10,876 nt of DNA, taken from contig JAITGW010000205.1 in NCBI GenBank assembly GCA_031280325.1, positions 1 to 10,876 of the forward strand, in the 5' to 3' direction. This DNA comes from Oscillospiraceae bacterium (GTDB lineage: Bacteria; Bacillota; Clostridia; Oscillospirales; Oscillospiraceae). Shown here in pieces: positions 1-7,184 of the stretch. The notes under the pieces are model-generated. The model worked only from the letters and a program-made list of their open reading frames with translations. It was not told where the DNA came from and did not search any database. The translations under genes were made by a program, and so were the position numbers. Within the stretch, counting starts at the first letter, position 1, and each line of letters begins with the position of its first letter.

Positions 1-1
1 C

Positions 2-862
2 AAGCACGGCGTTACAACCGTTGCCGCAAACTGCCAGACGATGGAGGCTTCGGACATCGCGGGGCTGATACGCAGCGTTTTGTTCGAGTTCCCGGTCTAT
101 GAGATCGGCATCTTTCTGCCGTCGTGGGTGGACGCGCTTCCGGACGGACATCCGCTGCGCGAGGGACTTCTTGACGCGATACGCAAATGTGCGCCAACGA
201 TCTCGCGCATACGCGACACCGAAAACGCCCTCGCCGCGATCGGCGCCGATGAGAACGTCAGCAAAACCTCGCTCCGCGACCTTGATCTCGGGCGCGGCAC
301 GGTGAATATCGACGTCGATGTGCCCCGCGGGCTGTTCTACGATACGCTGTCGAACCAGTCCGGCTTTAATATCCGTGACGACGGCGACCTTGTTTCGCTG
401 CTGACTAATCTTTCGGACGTTAAGCGCGAGTATGACCGCCTCGACGAAGCCCTGCGCGACGTGCGCGAGCGCGGCTACGGCATAGTCATGCCTTCGCGGG
501 AAGAACTGCGTCTTGAAGAGCCTGAGATTGTCCGCCAGGGCGGGCGCTATGGCGTGAGACTCAAGGCAAGCGCGCCGAGTATTCATATGATAATGGCGAA
601 CATCGAGACGGAGGTCTCCCCCGCGCTTGGCAGCGAGCGCGCGAGCGAGGATATAATCAACTTCCTGCTTCAGGAGTTTGAGGGCGACGTGAGCAAAATC
701 TGGGAGTCAAACATGTTCGGCAAATCGCTGTACGACATTGCCGGCGAGGGACTGAACGCAAAGATTAAAAAAATGCCGGAAGAGACGCAGGGCAAGCTTC
801 AAAACACCCTCCAGCGCATCATCAACGACGGCAGCGGCGGGATTATCTGCATAATTTTATAA
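2..862 (+). CDS. spoIVA: Stage IV sporulation protein A, C-terminal part (5' end outside window)
   Basis: SpoIVA is the ATPase that polymerises on the outer forespore membrane and forms the base of the spore coat; in Bacillus it is anchored by SpoVM. The reading frame is open from base 2, upstream of the first ATG at 41, and those upstream codons (KHGVTTVAANCQT) fit the family, so the ATG at 41 is internal. The window holds 286 residues; Bacillus subtilis SpoIVA has about 492, so the N-terminal ATPase domain with its Walker motifs lies outside. Recognisable family segments are LPSWVDALPDGHPLRE, the EPEIVRQGGRYGVRLKASAP block, SIHMIMANIETE, EFEGD..KIWESNMFGKSL, and the C-terminus QRIINDGSGGIICIIL, which closely matches the family end needed for assembly in Bacillus. 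The protein is cytosolic in the mother cell. In Bacillus the gene is under sigma-E; its promoter is not visible here. A terminator follows at 871. Identification is firm; only the 5' end is missing. Confidence 0.96.
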   Translation, partial: KHGVTTVAANCQTMEASDIAGLIRSVLFEFPVYEIGIFLPSWVDALPDGHPLREGLLDAIRKCAPTISRIRDTENALAAIGADENVSKTSLRDLDLGRGTVNIDVDVPRGLFYDTLSNQSGFNIRDDGDLVSLLTNLSDVKREYDRLDEALRDVRERGYGIVMPSREELRLEEPEIVRQGGRYGVRLKASAPSIHMIMANIETEVSPALGSERASEDIINFLLQEFEGDVSKIWESNMFGKSLYDIAGEGLNAKIKKMPEETQGKLQNTLQRIINDGSGGIICIIL

Positions 863-870
863 ACACCGCG

Positions 871-900
871 GCGGCGCAGAGTAATCTGCGCCGCTGTTTT
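871..900 (+). terminator. Intrinsic terminator after spoIVA
   Basis: A perfect 10-bp GC-rich stem (871-880 pairs with 885-894) closes a GTAA loop and is followed by TGTTTT. It lies 8 bases after the spoIVA stop codon and separates that gene from the rimP promoter. Confidence 0.88.
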
Positions 901-973
901 CCCGCGGCGCACAGATTCGCTCCCGGCGCGCTTTGCCTGTCTTGCGCTGATTTTCTCAAAATTTTCGCGTAAA

Positions 974-1005
974 ACACTTGCACTCTGACAAAAGTGTGGT
1001 ATAAT
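974..1005 (+). promoter_or_regulatory. Sigma-A-type promoter of the rimP-nusA operon
   Basis: A TTGCAC -35 box (978-983) and a perfect TATAAT -10 box (1000-1005) are separated by 16 bases. The -10 is preceded by TG at 997-998, giving an extended -10. Transcription should start near 1011-1013. A/T-rich sequence (TTTTCGCGTAAAA, 962-974) lies just upstream of the -35. A 6-bp inverted repeat, ACACTT (974-979) and AAGTGT (992-997), overlaps the -35 and spacer and could be an operator or chance. This is the only strong promoter seen before the nine-gene operon. Confidence 0.85.
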
Positions 1006-1047
1006 GTTAAGCAAGCGGCAAGGGATTTGCCTGTTCGGGCGGGATGT

Positions 1048-1072
1048 GAGTGGGTTTTTCCCCACTCTTTTT
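1048..1072 (+). terminator. Putative leader attenuator upstream of rimP
   Basis: A 7-bp stem (1048-1054 with 1061-1067) has a U-rich 6-nt loop and a run of five T residues at once after it. Its placement between promoter and first gene suggests partial termination or a pause site rather than an operon end. The stem is short, so leakiness is expected. Confidence 0.55.
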
Positions 1073-1140
1073 ATTGGACTTTTTACCGCCGCGCAGACTG
1101 TGGGCTTATCAACCCGCAAACTGCAATTACTATGTTTTAC

Positions 1141-1145
1141 AGGAG
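1141..1145 (+). promoter_or_regulatory. Ribosome binding site fixing the rimP start
   Basis: AGGAG lies 5 bases before the ATG at 1151. It decides between this start and an in-frame ATG at 1004, which overlaps the -10 box and cannot be on the main transcript. Confidence 0.8.
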
Positions 1146-1150
1146 CGTAC

Positions 1151-1615
1151 ATGAGCAAAAAAATCATCGATGCGGTCTCCGCTCTCGCTCTTACCGTTCT
1201 TCCCGGACTTGGGCTTGAGCTTTGGGACGCTGAGTTTACAAAAGAGGGCGGCGCGTATTTTCTCCGGCTCTATATTGACAAGCCCGACGGCGTCAGCCTT
1301 GACGACTGCGAGGCGGTAAGCCGCATGGTTGATCCGCTGCTTGACGAGCGTGAGGATATTTTCCCCGATGCGGGATACACGTTCGAGGTTTCCTCAGCCG
1401 GACTTGAGCGCAAGCTGCGCCGCCCGTCGGACTACGTTCGCTTTCAGGGGCGCTTGGCGGAGGTCAGACTCTATAAGGCCAGGTACGGCGCACGGTCACA
1501 CATCGGAACTCTTGCAGGATATGACGCCGAGCGCGGGCTTGCGCTTCGGGTTGAAAACGGCGAGCTTATATTTAAGGATAACGAAATCGCAAGCGCGAGA
1601 CTACGTATAGAATAG
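1151..1615 (+). CDS. rimP: Ribosome maturation factor RimP
   Basis: RimP assists assembly of the 30S ribosomal subunit in the cytosol. The product has 154 residues, the usual family length. The N-terminal domain (about 1-80) contains LYIDKPDGVSLDDCEAVSR and the family hallmark FEVSSAGLERKLRRPSDY at its end; the C-terminal SH3-like domain (about 85-154) includes a glycine-centred turn, GTLAGYDAERG, and ends in INEI-like FKDNEIASARL. The ATG at 1151 is chosen because AGGAG lies just before it and because the alternative upstream ATG at 1004 sits in the promoter. It is the first gene of the operon and nusA follows after 14 bases, the order found across most Firmicutes. Older names are ylxS and yhbC. 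Nothing unusual is seen in the protein. Confidence 0.95.
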   Translation: MSKKIIDAVSALALTVLPGLGLELWDAEFTKEGGAYFLRLYIDKPDGVSLDDCEAVSRMVDPLLDEREDIFPDAGYTFEVSSAGLERKLRRPSDYVRFQGRLAEVRLYKARYGARSHIGTLAGYDAERGLALRVENGELIFKDNEIASARLRIE

Positions 1616-1629
1616 GACGTGAAGCTAAT

Positions 1630-2691
1630 ATGAACGCAGAATTTTTCAACGCCATCGCGGATATTGAGCGCGAGAAGGGTATCCCCCAGGCGTACATGCT
1701 GGAAAAAATCGAACAGGCGCTGCTTGCGGCGCTGAAAAAGGATATTCCCGACGACGCCGAGTGCGCGCGGGTAAAGCTTGACCCCGCGAAAAAGACGGTT
1801 GAGATGTATCTCGAGCGCTTCGTTGTGGATGAGCTTGACGAGGAATCGCCGGAAACGCAGATCACGCTTGAGCAGGCAAAGGCAATCTCATCAAAATATA
1901 AGGTCGGCGACGCGGTTCGCACAAGCGTTGACGCGAAGAAATTCGGACGTATCGCGGCACAGGCTGCAAAACAGGTCATCATCCAGGGTATCCGCGAGGC
2001 GGAGCGCAGCATGGTGTACGACGAATTCACTTCAAAGGAGCATGAGGTGCTTACAGGTACGATCACGCACATCGACGCGCGGAGCGGCGCGGTCTCGATG
2101 AACATCAACTCCAATTCCGAATATACGGAGGCGGTTCTCCCCGCGAGCGAGTCGATACCCGGCGAAAAGCTCTATGAGGGCAACCATATCAAGGTCTACG
2201 TACTGGAAGTCAAAAAAACCTCGCGCGGGCCGCAGATTATGATTTCGCGCACGCATCCCGGTCTTGTAAAGCGTCTGTTTGAGCTTGAGGTTCCGGAGAT
2301 TTTCGACGGCACGGTTGAGATCCGCACCATCTCGCGCGAGGCGGGAAGCCGCGCGAAAATCGCGGTGTTCTCCAATGATCCCGCTGTGGAGCCTATCGGC
2401 GCGTGCGTCGGTCCGCGCGGCGCGCGGGTCAGCGCAATCGTTGACGAGCTTGCGGGAGAAAAGATTGACATCGTTAAATACAGCGACGACGCTCGGGAAT
2501 ATATCGCCTCCGCACTGTCGCCATCCGACGTTGTGGATGTGGAGATTCTTGAGGGCGGAAAATCCTGCCGCGTCATCGTGCCGGATTCACAGCTCTCGCT
2601 CGCGATCGGCAAGGAGGGGCAGAACGTTCGCCTCGCGGCAAAGCTCACAGGCTTCAAAATCGACATCAAGCCGCAATCACAGTTTGCGTAA
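1630..2691 (+). CDS. nusA: Transcription termination/antitermination factor NusA
   Basis: NusA binds RNA polymerase and nascent RNA, promotes pausing and intrinsic termination, and takes part in antitermination on rRNA operons. The 353 residues contain the N-terminal RNAP-binding domain (about 1-125), an S1 RNA-binding domain (about 135-200, from VLTGTITHIDARSGAVS), KH1 with its GPRG loop at about 257-264 (GACVGPRG), and KH2 with IGKEGQNVRLAAKLTG starting at about residue 326. The protein ends soon after KH2, so the acidic C-terminal repeats of E. coli NusA are absent, as is normal in Firmicutes (Bacillus subtilis NusA is about 371 residues). Spacing from rimP is 14 bases. AGGA overlaps the rimP stop codon, 12 bases before the ATG, which is a rather long spacing. 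The leader upstream of rimP may allow NusA to control its own operon. Confidence 0.97.
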   Translation: MNAEFFNAIADIEREKGIPQAYMLEKIEQALLAALKKDIPDDAECARVKLDPAKKTVEMYLERFVVDELDEESPETQITLEQAKAISSKYKVGDAVRTSVDAKKFGRIAAQAAKQVIIQGIREAERSMVYDEFTSKEHEVLTGTITHIDARSGAVSMNINSNSEYTEAVLPASESIPGEKLYEGNHIKVYVLEVKKTSRGPQIMISRTHPGLVKRLFELEVPEIFDGTVEIRTISREAGSRAKIAVFSNDPAVEPIGACVGPRGARVSAIVDELAGEKIDIVKYSDDAREYIASALSPSDVVDVEILEGGKSCRVIVPDSQLSLAIGKEGQNVRLAAKLTGFKIDIKPQSQFA

Positions 2692-2770
2692 ACCTCGTGC
2701 GCGTCTGAAAATCCCTTTTTTCCCTGAAATGCCGAAATGCGCGCCATTTTATGATTATTCGTACTTTTTA

Positions 2771-2775
2771 AGGAG
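2771..2775 (+). promoter_or_regulatory. Ribosome binding site selecting a TTG start for ylxR
   Basis: AGGAG ends 7 bases before TTG at 2783. No ATG or GTG in that frame lies at a suitable distance, and the family's conserved N-terminus begins exactly at this TTG. Confidence 0.75.
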
Positions 2776-2782
2776 ATTTCAC

Positions 2783-3088
2783 TTGCCGGTAAAAAAAATC
2801 CCGCTGCGGCAATGCCTTGGCTGCCGCGAAATGAAACCGAAGAAAGAGCTTTTGCGCGTCGTCCGCGCTCCGGACGGTGCGATACTGCTCGACCCGCGCG
2901 GAAAAGCGTCCGGCCGCGGCGCTTACGTCTGCCCGGATGAGACGTGCCTTAAGAAGGCGGTAAAGTCCCGCGCGCTCTCCCGCGCGCTCAGTACAGCGGA
3001 CGCGCGAGTCGAGATTCCGGAATCTATATTTAACGCCCTCTCCGGCGCGGTCGCCGAAAAGAAAGCTGGTGATTTCCCCAATGCGTGA
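2783..3088 (+). CDS. ylxR: YlxR/RnpM family RNA-binding protein
   Basis: This small cytosolic protein belongs to the YlxR family (DUF448). In Bacillus subtilis the family member, renamed RnpM, binds the RNase P RNA and modulates RNase P; older work also suggested a nucleoid-associated regulator. From the TTG start the product has 101 residues, close to the family length of about 90-100. It shows the conserved opening PVKKIPLRQCLGCREMKPK with a CxxC pair at residues 11 and 14, then KKELLRVVR, the DPRGKASGRGAYVC block, and CLKKAVKSRALSRAL. A TTG start with AGGAG 7 bases upstream is preferred: earlier codons in the frame run back into nusA and are not family-like. It lies 91 bp after nusA, the largest gap inside the operon, where only weak hairpins are seen, and it overlaps ylxQ by 8 bp. 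Confidence 0.93.
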   Translation: MPVKKIPLRQCLGCREMKPKKELLRVVRAPDGAILLDPRGKASGRGAYVCPDETCLKKAVKSRALSRALSTADARVEIPESIFNALSGAVAEKKAGDFPNA

Positions 3089-3509
3089 GCTTCTTGTTTT
3101 GGGCCTTGCAAAAAAGGCGGGGTTGATCGAAATCGGAGAGGAATCCGTTTCCGCGGCGGCGCATCGCAAGCGTGCACGGCTGATTTTATCGGCGTCGGAC
3201 GCGTCGGACGCGTCAAAACGTCACGCCAGGGCTTACGCCGACACGTGCGGAATTGCGTGGGCGCTCTTGCCTCTTGACAAGGCAAGCCTTGCCGATGTGC
3301 TTGGGCGCGGCGCGCCCGGAATGCTCGCTATATGCGACTGGGGGCTTGCCGCCAAACTTGCGGCTCTCCTCGCCGAGGGCGAGCCGGAAAAATACAATGA
3401 ACTGTCGGAACAGCTGAATATAAAAGTGGAGCGCGCAAACAGACGCCGCCGTGAGACGGCGGCGCACCGCAGGAACGTCCGCACAGGCAAGAGGAGGAAT
3501 AACGATTGA
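3081..3509 (+). CDS. ylxQ: YlxQ, L7Ae-type ribosomal-like RNA-binding protein with basic tail
   Basis: YlxQ belongs to the L7Ae/L30e/S12e/Gadd45 superfamily, whose members bind kink-turn-like RNA; its precise role in bacteria is unclear. The product has 142 residues. Residues 1-99 form the normal domain: LLVLGLAKKAGLIEIGEESV, then RARLILSASDAS, and GMLAICDWGLAAKLAALL at the end. Residues 100-142 are an extra C-terminal tail with a possible short helix (EKYNELSEQLNIKVERAN) followed by arginine-rich sequence containing RRRR; Bacillus YlxQ is only about 100 residues. The ATG at 3081, with GGTGA 8 bases upstream, is preferred; an in-frame GTG at 3069 would add four residues. The gene overlaps ylxR by 8 bp and its stop overlaps the TTG start of infB, implying coupled translation. 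Family assignment is firm, function is not. Confidence 0.9.
   Translation: MRELLVLGLAKKAGLIEIGEESVSAAAHRKRARLILSASDASDASKRHARAYADTCGIAWALLPLDKASLADVLGRGAPGMLAICDWGLAAKLAALLAEGEPEKYNELSEQLNIKVERANRRRRETAAHRRNVRTGKRRNND
3492..3497 (+). promoter_or_regulatory. Ribosome binding site selecting a TTG start for infB
   Basis: A perfect AGGAGG lies 8 bases before TTG at 3506. The next in-frame ATG, at 3515, would be 17 bases away, too far for this site. The site lies inside the 3' end of ylxQ. Confidence 0.75.
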
Positions 3510-5875
3510 GTACGATGTTCAAATACAGGGTGAGTGATGTCGCCCGCGATTTTAATCTTCAGGCAAAGGCAATTAAGGACATTCTGACAAAGTATGCGGC
3601 GGCGCCGAAGAGCAACATGCAGGCGCTTACGGTCGCGGAGCTTGACATTGTCTTTTCAAGCCTCACGCAGAGCAACCAAATATCCTCTTTCGAGCAGATA
3701 TATGCCGATGTGCCGAAGGCGCAGCCCGCGCAGGATATCTCCGCGGCGGAGGCTGCAAATACCGCACCCGCGCAAGCTTCTGCGGACGCGGTCAAATCCG
3801 GCGCGAAGTCCGCGCCCGTGATTCCTTCAAAGCCGAACAATCCGCTCCTGCAAAAGCAGGTCAAGCCCGACAAGCCGTTCGTGCCGCGCCAGGAAAAAGA
3901 AAAGCGCGTTATCGACACCTCCGGCGCGACGATTAACATCGCAAAGTATGACGACCGCCTGGATCGCCTTGTGCCGCAAAAAGCGGAAAACATGAAGCGC
4001 GGCAAAGAGAAATTCACAAAGCGTCCGCAGCAGCAGCAACGCGGGCCGTCCATGGCATCCGCGGCTAAGCGCCGCACAGAGGAACAGGACCGCGTATCTC
4101 GCCTCCAGCGTGAGCTTGCGCGCAAGGCGCAGCTCAAGGTCTATATTCCTGACGCGATAAGTGTCGGCGACCTTGCCGCGCGCATGAAAAAGACCGGAAC
4201 GGAGGTTGTCCGCGCGCTCATGAAAATGGGCGTTATGGCGTCTGTATCGGAGATTATTGACTATGACACCGCCGCGCTTGTGGCGATCGAGTTCAACTGC
4301 AAGGTCGAGCATGAGATCATAGTCACGACCGAGGAAAAGCTCATCGATGACCGCGACGACAACGAAGAGGACCTTGCCCCGCGCGCTCCCGTAGTCGTCG
4401 TTATGGGTCACGTTGACCACGGTAAAACGTCGCTGCTTGATAAGATTCGCTCTACCTCCGTCGTTTCCGGCGAGGCCGGCGGAATCACCCAGCACATCGG
4501 CGCTTACCGCGTATTCGTCAATGGCAGCCCTATCACCTTTTTGGATACTCCGGGGCACGAGGCGTTCACCGCAATGCGCGCGCGCGGCGCGGCCGTCACG
4601 GACATTGCGATTCTCATCGTCGCGGCGGACGACGGAATCATGCCGCAGACTGTTGAGTCGATTAACCACGCAAAGGCCGCCGGGATTCCTATTATCGTCG
4701 CGATCAATAAAATTGACCTTCCCGGCGCGAACCCGGACAAGATTAAGCAGCAGCTGACTGAACACGGTCTTGTCTCCGAGGAATGGGGCGGAGACACGAT
4801 CATCTGCCATATCTCCGCGAAAACAGGAGAGGGCATCGATAAGCTTCTTGAAATGGTTGTTCTGACATCCGAGATGAGCGAGCTGCGCGCCAATCCAAAC
4901 CGAGCCGCCCGCGGAACTGTCATCGAGGCTCGTCTTGACAAAGGCCGCGGTCCGATTATGACGGTGCTTGTCCAGAACGGCACACTGAAAAAGGGCGATA
5001 TTATCATCGCCGGCGTTTCCGTCGGTCACGTGCGGGTGATGACGGACGACAGCGGACAGCGTGTTGAAACCGCGGGACCGAGCGTACCCGTTGAAATCGC
5101 GGGGATGAGCGAGGTTCCCATCGCGGGTGAGCCGTTTAACGCCGTTTCCGACGAGCGTATGGCGCGCGAGCTTGCCGAGGAACGGCGGGCGGAGCGCAAA
5201 AATGTCGGCGCGGCAGATGTCCGGGTGTCGCTTGACGACCTTTTCTCACGCATACAGCAGGGCGAGGTGCGCGATCTTAACATCATCGTCAAGGCAGACG
5301 TTCAAGGCTCCGCCGAGGCGATTAAGTCGTCGCTTGAAAAGCTTTCCGGCGACGAGGTGCGCGTCCGCGTCATACACTCCGGCGTCGGCGCGATCAGCGA
5401 GAGCGACGTTATGCTCGCCGCGACGAGCGGCGCGATTATCGTTGCCTTTAACGTCCGTCCGGACAACTCCGCGTCCATGTCCGCGTCACGCTCCGGAGTT
5501 GATATTCGCCTGCACAGCATCATCTACGATGCGATTCACGAGATTGAGGCGGCGATTCGCGGAATGCAGGCTCCGAAGTTCCGCGAGGTGGAGTTCGGCA
5601 AGGCCGAGGTTCGCGTCGTGTATAAGGTCAGCAAGGTCGGAACGATCCTCGGCTGCTATGTCCAGGACGGGAAGATCATTCGCGGCTGCCAGATCCGCGT
5701 TGTGCGGGACGGTATTGTCATATACACCGGCGCTATGGCGTCGCTTCGCAGATTTAAGGACGACGTGCGCGAGGTAGGCACAAACTATGAGTGCGGCATC
5801 TCTCTTGAGAAGTATAACGACGTAAAAGAGGGCGATATACTTGAGGCATTTGGCATGGAGGAAATCAAAAATTAA
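3506..5875 (+). CDS. infB: Translation initiation factor IF-2
   Basis: IF-2 is the GTPase that brings initiator fMet-tRNA to the 30S subunit and promotes subunit joining. The 789 residues hold a first IF2_N domain (about 4-55), a variable linker rich in Ala, Pro, Lys and Gln (about 65-205), a second IF2_N domain (about 210-262), and the GTPase domain. GTPase motifs are all intact: G1 GHVDHGKT 301-308, G2 GGITQHIG 325-332, G3 DTPGHE from 347, G4 NKID 401-404, G5 SAK 437-439. Beta-barrel domain II, domain III and the C-terminal fMet-tRNA-binding domain follow, ending in [14 protein letters not shown]. Length is slightly above Bacillus IF-2 (about 716) because of the linker. The TTG start is chosen from the AGGAGG spacing and overlaps the ylxQ stop as TTGA. 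rbfA starts at the base after the stop codon. Confidence 0.97.
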   Translation: MSTMFKYRVSDVARDFNLQAKAIKDILTKYAAAPKSNMQALTVAELDIVFSSLTQSNQISSFEQIYADVPKAQPAQDISAAEAANTAPAQASADAVKSGAKSAPVIPSKPNNPLLQKQVKPDKPFVPRQEKEKRVIDTSGATINIAKYDDRLDRLVPQKAENMKRGKEKFTKRPQQQQRGPSMASAAKRRTEEQDRVSRLQRELARKAQLKVYIPDAISVGDLAARMKKTGTEVVRALMKMGVMASVSEIIDYDTAALVAIEFNCKVEHEIIVTTEEKLIDDRDDNEEDLAPRAPVVVVMGHVDHGKTSLLDKIRSTSVVSGEAGGITQHIGAYRVFVNGSPITFLDTPGHEAFTAMRARGAAVTDIAILIVAADDGIMPQTVESINHAKAAGIPIIVAINKIDLPGANPDKIKQQLTEHGLVSEEWGGDTIICHISAKTGEGIDKLLEMVVLTSEMSELRANPNRAARGTVIEARLDKGRGPIMTVLVQNGTLKKGDIIIAGVSVGHVRVMTDDSGQRVETAGPSVPVEIAGMSEVPIAGEPFNAVSDERMARELAEERRAERKNVGAADVRVSLDDLFSRIQQGEVRDLNIIVKADVQGSAEAIKSSLEKLSGDEVRVRVIHSGVGAISESDVMLAATSGAIIVAFNVRPDNSASMSASRSGVDIRLHSIIYDAIHEIEAAIRGMQAPKFREVEFGKAEVRVVYKVSKVGTILGCYVQDGKIIRGCQIRVVRDGIVIYTGAMASLRRFKDDVREVGTNYECGISLEKYNDVKEGDILEAFGMEEIKN

Positions 5876-6244
5876 ATGGCATTCCACTCTGAGCGCATTA
5901 ACCACGATATACAGCGCACCGTATCTTCCCTGCTGCGCGGCGTTAAAGATCCGCGCGTTAATCAGGGTATGCTCTCCGTCACCGGAGCCGAAACGACGGG
6001 CGATCTGAAATTCTGCAAAATCTATCTTTCCTCGCTCGGCAGCGTTGACGAGCGCGAGCTTCTGCGCGGGCTGAAATCCGCGTCGGGATTTCTGCGGCGG
6101 GAGCTTGCCCGCGCGCTGTCGCTTCGCAACACGCCGGAGCTTACGTTTGTGATCGACCACTCTATTGAACACGGCGCACACATAAACTCGCTTATAGCCG
6201 ACCTATACATCACACCTGAAACGGAAGAAGCGAATGACGATTAA
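5876..6244 (+). CDS. rbfA: Ribosome-binding factor A
   Basis: RbfA is a small KH-fold protein that binds the immature 30S subunit and helps 16S rRNA 5'-end processing and cold adaptation. The 122 residues match the family length. Recognisable blocks are HSERINHDIQRTVSSLL, VKDPRVNQGMLSVTGAETTGDLKFCKIYLS, and SASGFLRRELARALSLRNTPELTFVIDHSIEHG. Its ATG directly abuts the infB stop; GGAGG at 5857-5861, inside infB, lies 14 bases upstream, which is rather long, so translation is probably coupled to infB. The last 11 bases overlap nrnA. Position after infB is the usual one in Firmicutes. Nothing in the protein is unusual. Confidence 0.96.
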   Translation: MAFHSERINHDIQRTVSSLLRGVKDPRVNQGMLSVTGAETTGDLKFCKIYLSSLGSVDERELLRGLKSASGFLRRELARALSLRNTPELTFVIDHSIEHGAHINSLIADLYITPETEEANDD

Positions 6245-7184
6245 CGAATGCGTAAGCTTTTTGCGCGAAAACGATAATTATCTCATCATTACGCACATCC
6301 GCCCCGACGGGGATACGCTCGGCTGCGCCGCAGCGCTCTGCCAGGCGCTGCGCGCGCTCGGCAAAACTGCACACATCAACGCCGATCCGCACTCCACGCC
6401 GCGCTATGCCCCATATGTGAGCGCGTACTATTCCCCAGCCGCCTTTACGCCGGACACCATCGTGACAGTCGATATGGCAACTTTGCGCATGTATCCCGAC
6501 AGCGCGGTGCAATTCCGCGAGCGCGTCGCATTGTCAATCGACCACCACAAGTCGAATTCCGGTTACGCAGAAAACACGCTTCTGGACGCTGAGTGCGCCG
6601 CCTGCGGCGAGCTTGTGCTGCGTCTTATCGAGGCGTCCGGCGCTCCTGTGACCTCGGAGATCGCGACGGCGCTGTATGTCGCCGTGGCGACGGACACGGG
6701 CTGCTTCTCTTATGACAATACGACGGCGCAAACGCTGCTTGCCGCGGCGCGGCTGACTGATTTCGGCGCTGATATTCGTACGCTCAACCGGGAGCTTTTT
6801 CGTTCGCGCTCACGGGCGCGAGTCGCTGTCGAGGGAATCGTTTATTCCACGATGACATATCATTTCGGCGGACGCGCCGCCGCGCTCATCCTCACCGACG
6901 CGCAGCTCTTGCCTCTCGGCGCGGATGAGGATGACCTTGAAAACATCGCGGCGCTTCCCGTATCCATCTCCGGGGTCGAAGTCGGCGTCACGATACGCGA
7001 TTTGCCGGAGCCGGGCCGCTGCAAGGTGTCGCTTCGCAGCTCCGGGTTAGACTGCAACGCCCTTGCACAGCGCTTTGGCGGAGGAGGACACACAAGCGCT
7101 GCCGGTTTCTCCATGACCGCCCCGCCGGAGGAGATAAAATCCCGAATCCTCGCCGCGATTGAGGAGCTTTTGGGAAGCGCATGA
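6234..7184 (+). CDS. nrnA: DHH/DHHA1 phosphoesterase, NrnA-type nanoRNase / pAp phosphatase
   Basis: NrnA-type enzymes degrade oligoribonucleotides of a few bases and dephosphorylate pAp to AMP, using metal ions in the cytosol. The 316 residues match Bacillus NrnA (about 313). DHH motifs are complete: HIRPDGDTLG with His21, Asp25 and Asp27; Asp80 in TIVTVDMA; Asp103-His104-His105 in SIDHHKSN; and Asp154 in ATDTGCFSY. The C-terminal DHHA1 domain carries the substrate-binding FGGGGHTSAAGF (from residue 281). It lies between rbfA and truB, as in many Gram-positive bacteria, overlapping rbfA by 11 bp and truB by 4 bp. A GGAAG-type site lies just before the ATG. Activity on nanoRNA, pAp or cyclic dinucleotide products cannot be separated from sequence alone. 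Confidence 0.92.
   Translation: MTINECVSFLRENDNYLIITHIRPDGDTLGCAAALCQALRALGKTAHINADPHSTPRYAPYVSAYYSPAAFTPDTIVTVDMATLRMYPDSAVQFRERVALSIDHHKSNSGYAENTLLDAECAACGELVLRLIEASGAPVTSEIATALYVAVATDTGCFSYDNTTAQTLLAAARLTDFGADIRTLNRELFRSRSRARVAVEGIVYSTMTYHFGGRAAALILTDAQLLPLGADEDDLENIAALPVSISGVEVGVTIRDLPEPGRCKVSLRSSGLDCNALAQRFGGGGHTSAAGFSMTAPPEEIKSRILAAIEELLGSA

Larger units (their letters stand above)
1012..1150 (+). promoter_or_regulatory. Structured 5' leader of the rimP-nusA operon, with terminator-like hairpin
   Basis: About 140 nt separate the predicted transcription start from the rimP start codon. Three stem-loops can be drawn by eye. The first is short: GGCAA 1017-1021 with TTGCC 1027-1031. The second is terminator-like: GAGTGGG 1048-1054 pairs with CCCACTC 1061-1067 over a 6-nt loop and is followed by TTTTT (1068-1072). 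The third has GCAG 1093-1096 with CTGC 1121-1124 and TGTGGG 1099-1104 with CCCGCA 1113-1118, around a 2x2 internal loop. Because NusA itself acts on RNA hairpins and pausing, attenuation or autoregulation of the operon is a natural inference. In E. coli the nusA operon leader is known to contain terminators. No ligand-binding riboswitch class was recognised. Confidence 0.55.

Noticed and set aside
1004..1150. Longer rimP reading from ATG 1004
   Set aside because: That ATG overlaps the -10 box, lies before the expected transcript start, and would add residues with no family match. ATG 1151 has AGGAG at the right distance.
799..1167. 122-codon minus-strand frame covering the spoIVA end, terminator, promoter and rimP start
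   Set aside because: It runs through the terminator and promoter elements and its composition does not look protein-like; no ribosome binding site was seen.
2750..2755. TATGAT hexamer as an internal promoter before ylxR
   Set aside because: There is no acceptable -35 hexamer 16-18 bases upstream, so I did not call a promoter.
3192..3214. Tandem 9-bp repeat (GCGTCGGAC twice plus GCGTC) in ylxQ, encoding ASDASDAS
   Set aside because: It looked like slippage expansion, but the family normally has ASDASxxT here, so length is unchanged and the repeat is probably a by-product of codon choice.
3827..5029. 400-codon open frame on the minus strand opposite infB
   Set aside because: It lies wholly antisense to an unmistakable IF-2 GTPase region, shows no recognisable domain, and is what GC-rich codon usage produces on the opposite strand.
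5486..6181. 231-codon minus-strand frame across the infB/rbfA junction
   Set aside because: It is antisense to two firmly identified genes and has no family resemblance or suitable ribosome binding site.
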